This document shows positions 57,941-64,000 of a stretch of DNA of 64,000 nucleotides, in pieces. The notes under the pieces are model-generated. The model was given only the letters and a program-made list of their open reading frames with translations, searched no databases and was not told where the DNA came from. The position numbers and the translations under genes were made by a program. Numbering within the stretch: position 1 is the first letter of the stretch; every line of letters starts with the position of its first letter. This DNA comes from Apus apus (taxonomy: Eukaryota > Chordata > Aves > Apodiformes > Apodidae). The DNA lies in the NCBI RefSeq assembly GCF_020740795.1, contig NC_067312.1:38912905-38976904 (forward strand). The letters are read 5' to 3'.

Positions 57941-60900
57941 AGGAAAAAATAAAGACTATGCACCTGTTCCTGACACATTCTTCATATAATGTGCTAAAGG
58001 TCTTGGGTACATATTTATTTTTCTCCCAAGCAGAAATTAATATTTTAAGTCTGAGCTTATGTTACACAGCTGGAGAAAAGAAAGCAAATCACTGCATTTT
58101 CTAATTTGTCCTTCCTTACAAATAAAGGAAAATCAAATATCAATATTTTTATTAGTTGTTAAATAAACAGCTCCATTCTTAAATAATAAATACGTTAATA
58201 TTAGCTTTCAGAAAATCAGAGTTATGGACTTAAGGTAACTTAGTTACTTTATCTCTCAAGCACACATATGTTAGTCACAAATAATCCTAAATTTTATTCT
58301 TGTCATTTTATGTAGACAGATTAATATCAAGGGCAGAGAAGTGGTGTAATCAAAGGTTAGTTTTCTTGTGACTTAAGGAGCCAATGAGAGATAGTGCCTA
58401 GGCTTTGTCCCACTCTTCTTAATCGGATGTAATCAGTTACAATTAATTAAAGAAAACTCATTACAGTATCATCTTCCATCTAAAATGAGTAACTCAGTGT
58501 GGTGAGCCACGGTTCAAAAAGAAATCAGTTTCAAGGAAAATCTTATCACAGTTATCAGAAGACTTCCAACAGTTCTGTTGTAAAAGTATTTCCTTTAGTA
58601 GACAGTGCCTAGTCAAGTTGGAAATTAAGATAAAAGAAGATTAGTATGGTGATACTGCAGATGTTTGAAGTGTTGAATTTTTTACAGAGGTAAATAAATT
58701 ACCTTCCTTGCTTCTGGTTTAGTCACTTCGCTTCCAACTGAAATAACAGTATGTTATTTGCTTTGGTGATATTACACTGACCTCATTATTTATCAGTTTT
58801 ATTTTAGCTCTGGAGGAAGTACTGGATGTTAGCAGAGATGCTGGTTTCACTGAACATAAGTAGCTCATCAGTTAATATAGATTAGTGTGACTTTCTTGAA
58901 ATTGATCAGATCCTGCTTTACTCTTTTGAGAATCAGTTTTACACTGGCAACCTCGGAGTTTTGTCACAAGCAATAGGCAATCTCCCAAGGTCCTGTAACC
59001 TGATGAACTCGCTGGTGTCACAATACCAAAGTAAGAACACACCATTCAATGATTACATCACTGCTGGCTGCAGTTTTACCCTTATCACTGATGTGATCAG
59101 GTTTATCTCGTCCTTTCATGTGAGATCAAGGTCTCTTTGATATCTCTTCCATATTTGTAACCTGTCAGTGCACCAGTGTGGAACTACTGAAGCTAGATGT
59201 GAATGAGTACTGAGATGGGTGTTAAAGCATAAGCAAGAGTGTGATAATAAAAGCAAAAGTAGCAAAATTGCAATGGAGTTTAATAGATCTGTTCAGGCAC
59301 AGGGAAGCACGTATTGTATATCAACACTAGCTTTTTGCCTTCCTCTTTTAAAATAATTAGTAAGGTACCTGTATAGTAATTTTGAGTAACATAAATTGGA
59401 AATTTTAATGTTTCCATTTTAAAACATTTTCATATGAGCTTACAGATAAAGTGATCATTTTTTAGTGAGGGAACTATTTAATATGTCCTTTGTCCCAGTT
59501 TCTTTTAATTTTATTCAAAACATTCATTAACAATTTTTTTATATGGAAAATAAAAAATAAAAATACATTCTTTTATTGAGAATTATTTGAAAATGTTGCT
59601 TTTAGTTTTTTATCTGTATACGTTTACATATAAAAGATATTTTTGTGCTAATATCTGAAGCATGAGGCAGCTCTTTTTAAGGCTTTTTCAACATAGCAGG
59701 TGAGACGCTGATGAGATACTTGATTCTTACTCTGATCCTGTTGAAATCAGTAATAAGATAGCCCCAGTTGGAGGAGAAAAGTTCACCCTGCTCATGGGTG
59801 ACCACCAGCACCAACTGGCACTGAGGATCAACTCCCAGCCTCCCAGGCTTTCAAACTGGGGGAAGAAATGAGCCAGCCCTGGCTTTATGACCTGAAGTCT
59901 TGATTTGAGGGTGCTGTGACTGACAGTCAAAGCTGGTAATAATTTGAATGAGGATCTATTTAGCACCAAATCCAAACACTGGTCAAGAGCTAACACATAA
60001 TAGGAGCACACCTGTAATGGTACATCTTCTCGTAACACTGAGGCAAAATTTACGGCACAGGAGTGATGCTGCTGAAGCTTTTTCTCCTTAAATTTAAAAT
60101 GTTTTCTTTTACACAGTGTTCAGATTCTTCTAGCCATTTTATGTACAAATTGTTGTAGTAGGGTTTTTGCCTACTGCATCAGAACTCACTGAGTGCCAAA
60201 TTTCTGTTGCATAGTTTTCATTTTGCTTAAAGCTCTCTATTTCTTGCAAAAGCAATGGATTTTTATTTTATGCTTTCAAGAATGCTGGCTGTCCTGAAGC
60301 AGCTCACTGAGGAGTTGAATTATGTGAGTGAGAAGTTTTGAACCGATAAGAAGTTTTGAACCAAGAACAAGTTGATTGTTGATTTAGAAAAGTACTGATA
60401 CAGATTCTGCTTATGTGACATAGGAGGCATTAGGTGACATAGGGTGAGGAAAGTATGTCATTGCAGTGATAGAATGCCTGTGTGGAAATCAACAGGAGCC
60501 ATTTTGAGCCCTCTTTTCTGTATATTTTTTTGTTTCCTGGGCACTGTCCCACATTTTACAGTGTGTTCTGGCAACTTCTCCAGCTAAATGAATTAGCCAA
60601 AAACCTCTAAGTAATAAGATTATATGCAAAACTGAGTTAGAACTAAAGAACTGTGTTTGCATATCACAATCCATGAATCCCAGTAAGCTGAAGAAGGAAA
60701 TGAAACATTTGTGGAGAGCTTGTGGGCAGAGGCAGAACTGGCACCAATATTTCTTAATTTCTACTTCAGTGTGATAATTTGCAGAGCTATAAAACCTTTA
60801 AATGTCTCCAAGAAGGATGTTCTGTGTGAGAATTATAAGCAGCAGTAGGTGAAAAAGAACAATAGGAGGCATCTGTAGAATTATTTTCCTTTATATACCC

Positions 60901-63892
60901 TACAAGCTTATGGTAGACAGCAGTTTAAACTGTCAGTCAGGAGCATCTTCCAGAGCGTTGTCATTCAGGTACTTGGCTTAGAGACACTGATGGTCTCTGT
61001 CAATGAATTATAATTTTATTAATAGTTTATTAGTCTTTTAACCCATCCATCTTTAACTAATTCCTTTAGCACACTGTATGGATATGTTTCCCAGTTTAAA
61101 TAATACTCTAACGGAAAGAGGTGGGGTTTTTTTCGATGCTTGCAGCAGAATTCTTAATTCCTTACTGCTTTTATGAAAAATAGGGAACTACCATTCCTTG
61201 GTCCCTCTCAAAAGTAGTCATAATACTTTAAGTTTTCTTTCTTGTTTTCCCTCCCTCTCTCCCCTTTACCTACCTCAGATGGAAATGCCTTTGCTATTAC
61301 AGTATGTAGTACTATAAAAGTATTTAATTATATTTTTTGTAATTCTCCATTTTTTAATAATTATTCTGTATCTTTCTTAAAATCAGCTAAATAGAGTTGT
61401 GACTTTTAATGTTTTGTTCTCTTTGACTTTCTGATGACACTTGGTGCTGAAATTATGTTTTCCAGGAATTATCCCTGCCAATTTAAAGATCTGTTTCTTT
61501 CTGCTAAGTCAAAAGCAATACTTCTGCTTTTCCCTTTGATGTTACTACATAATCTCTATTTTGCATTTACCATTTTATTGCCTATTTATTCAGTGTTACT
61601 GGAAGTCTGTATTTCCTTCTTGCCTTTAGGAACTATGTTTTGAATAATTCTGTTATATAGCATCCTGTTTTCAGAGCATTTTCCAGTATGCTAGACTGTT
61701 CACAGTGCCTGTAACCTTTCCCATATTATGATATCTGTTTCATACCTCAACAACAGGAAATGTGGAGACTCCTTTCCATGCGTGATGGCTTGTTTTTCCT
61801 TTAGGAGGCTTTGCAACAGACTTGTTACAACTTCCTACAATGTTCCTAGACACTATCAACTCACCCACCTGCTCATTGAATCTGTCACAGAAATCTGGCA
61901 TATTTTCGACCCATTTTTATCTACAAAGCTATATTGATTTCTCTCCAATACAGTTTCTTTATCCTTCCTCTTTCTGTATTTCATCATTACACTTTCTCCT
62001 AGTTGCCTTGGTACAGACCACAAACTTCTTCACGTAATTTCCAGCCATGATTTTGCGACTTTCTGTTGTTAATACTTAGGTGACTGCACTGGGCAAGGAT
62101 TTTACTCAGTGGTCTTTATGTCAGAGAGGCTGAAGGAACTAATTAGTAACATTTCAGAAATACATACACATATGATATGTGTGAGATGTTTGTTTATTTC
62201 CTTTGGCTGTCTTACCTGTCAGTTCTATTTCATTATTTATTTTACACCAAATGCCATAGTAGCCAACAACTCGCAGTCTGCACCTGCTTCTCCATCTGAC
62301 ACATGGATGTTTGATATTTTAAAAATACTAAAAAGAACAGATTCAAATTAGCATGTTCCCTGTTTTTTTAGTATTGGCAATATTTTGCATTAAATCATTT
62401 GGCTCATAAACACACAGGAGATAACATAAAAATAAGAGCATTCCTAGGAGATTAGAGCGCAACTTGTTAAAGAAGGAAGCAGCAGCATGCATGTTATATG
62501 GGATTATCTTTAAATATTACCCTAACAAATTTCAAAAGCTTTGCAGAGATTCGGTTAATCTTCTTTAGATAACTTTGCAGTTCTAGGTGTTTTATAATAC
62601 CTACAGTGTGTCAAATGCTTACTGTAAATGCACAACTAACTTTTCAGCTGTAGATACTGCAGATTTTATTTGTAGTTAGGAAAGTTCTTTAATAGATTTC
62701 TTCAAAACTATGAATAGTATTTTATTTTTGTGGCATTAGCGTACATTTGTGTATTTGGTGCTTACTAGAAGCAAATATGCTGCATCTTCTTCAGTTTAGC
62801 AGGAAGAAAGCCAGGTCCTGAAATTGCCTGATTTTAGGTAAAGCTGGAAAATGTTTTTCCTGGTTGTGGGGAGAAGAGTGAAGAATGCTTGTCAAGTCTA
62901 CAGTATTTTCAATATCAGAACCGCGGCTTTTCTCAGAGGAGGGTTATTAACTTTTCAACCTTCTGATGTCAACACTTTCAAATAATGCAGTGGCCCCTTT
63001 GACTAATTTGACTAATTAACTGGGGATTTTGAGTTGTCTCCATGATGTCTGACACCTAATTCTAGAAAATGCTTTTCTTGAAATAATAGGAGGCCTTACA
63101 GAAAGCAAAAGGGAATGTATACATCATAGGAGAGAGCTGTCCTATGTCCTAACCAAAGAAGCGGTTGTCCTGTTCTTTGGAAGTAACTCCTGTTATAACA
63201 TCTTCCATAATCATCATAGATTTCTACATAGAAAATAGTTTTTGACAAAAATCCAGAAGCTAATTATTTATCTGTTAATTTTATTTCAACAGGTACTTGC
63301 TAAACTTTCTGATTTCAGGTTTATCTTGTGGTAGCTTGGTTTACATTTTTATAATTATTTTTAAGAAACCTTATTCTTACACCTGTCTCCATTTAAGGTA
63401 CAGTACTCTTTTGTTTCTTTGGACTCTTGCTATCAAGAATAATCTACTGAATTATCATTGACATGAACTCTGTTGCTGCAGGAATCCAAAATTCAAGATT
63501 TATATGACTGTCTGCTAAAGCTTATGGAGTCACTGTGCTATGGTGGTGCTACTGTTTCTGTTCCAGCTTCTAAATGTTTTAATAATAAAGCTTAAACATA
63601 GAAAGCCCCACCTGTTTTTGAGCCCTGAGTCCTAGAAAACAATCTCTCCCTTCATATGACACCTACGCAGTTTTAGTCAGTATAGAGTCTGAGTAATTTC
63701 CACTTCCCATTTGAAAGAAAAGAATAAAGGGTCAGTGTCTCAGAGATCTCTGAGCTTATACTGCTTCCAGGAGATTTCAAGTATAAAAACTGTCAAGGCA
63801 CTTCAGCAGAAGTTACCGTTTCTTCCTTCCTGGTGCAACAATTACTAAAGGTGACTCAGTTGTATCTGGTGACTAATTGATACAGCTTCAGA
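57941..63892 (+). other. TRPM3 intron, unique AT-rich sequence
   Basis: No exon, RNA gene or transposon is recognised. A slightly GC-richer, less repetitive patch at 59740-60060 has no identity that I can assign. Confidence 0.55.
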
Positions 63893-64000
63893 GGATCACA
63901 GAACAGTTCAGGTTGGAGGGGACCTTTATAGGTCATCTAGTCCAACTCCTCTGCAGTGAACAGGGACATCTCCAACTAGATCAGGTTGCTGAGAGCCCCG
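63893..64000 (-). mobile_element. CR1 LINE 3' end, continues past window
   Basis: GGATCACAGAACAGTTCAGG, GTTGGAGGGGACCTTTATAG and GATCAGGTTGCTGAGAGCCC are the CR1 3' end in reverse. The phrase CTCTGCAGTGAACAGGGACA distinguishes it from the other copies here. Confidence 0.9.

Overview
This 64 kb window looks like bird nuclear DNA. About a quarter of it (roughly 15 kb, tallied by eye) is CR1 non-LTR retrotransposon, recognised by reverse-transcriptase blocks and by 3' tails of ATTCTGTG-type repeats. Long terminal repeats of avian endogenous-retrovirus type are also present. Bacterial-style genes, tRNA, rRNA and CRISPR arrays were not seen.

One host-gene exon is supported. At 9621-9710 (+) a CpG-rich promoter/5'UTR leads into a 30-codon first coding exon starting [12 protein letters not shown] and ending SVRLLK at a splice donor (AAG|GTACGG). 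From memory this matches the alternative N-terminus of the cation channel TRPM3, differing by about one residue from the human form. The promoter region (about 9000-9620) has a TATA-like box, a CCCAG/CCCGG pentamer run and an upstream ORF. No later TRPM3 exon was found, so 9711-64000 reads as part of a very large first intron. TRPM3 lies on the Z chromosome in chicken, so a Z (or W gametolog) origin is likely but inferred.

Layout. 1-430: CR1 3' end. 1481-3640: long CR1 (-). 7390-7755: CR1 (-). 8806-9710: promoter and exon. 9711-22748: intron with CR1 pieces at 13470-14185, 18095-18150 and 18190-18757. 22749-27790: CR1-rich block with two opposed pairs. 27791-41164: mostly unique AT-rich intron with CR1 at 31370-31511 and 36533-37955, a 16-bp minisatellite and a candidate RFX site. 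41165-45606: three-layer nest in which a long CR1 (+) was interrupted by a 524-bp solo LTR (5-bp target duplication AGTTA) and by a second CR1 (-). 45607-56125: intron with old and young CR1 and a candidate LTR whose GC-rich part holds three consecutive hairpins. 56126-57940: an LTR split by a 1008-bp solo LTR (target duplication GTGAG). 57941-63892: unique AT-rich intron. 63893-64000: start of another CR1 (-).

The most informative structures are the nested transposons, whose order of insertion can be read directly, the TRPM3 exon with its repeat-rich 5' leader, and the hairpin cluster at 54080-54200. I found no clearly new biological system. All calls come from reading the sequence; no database or folding program was run.
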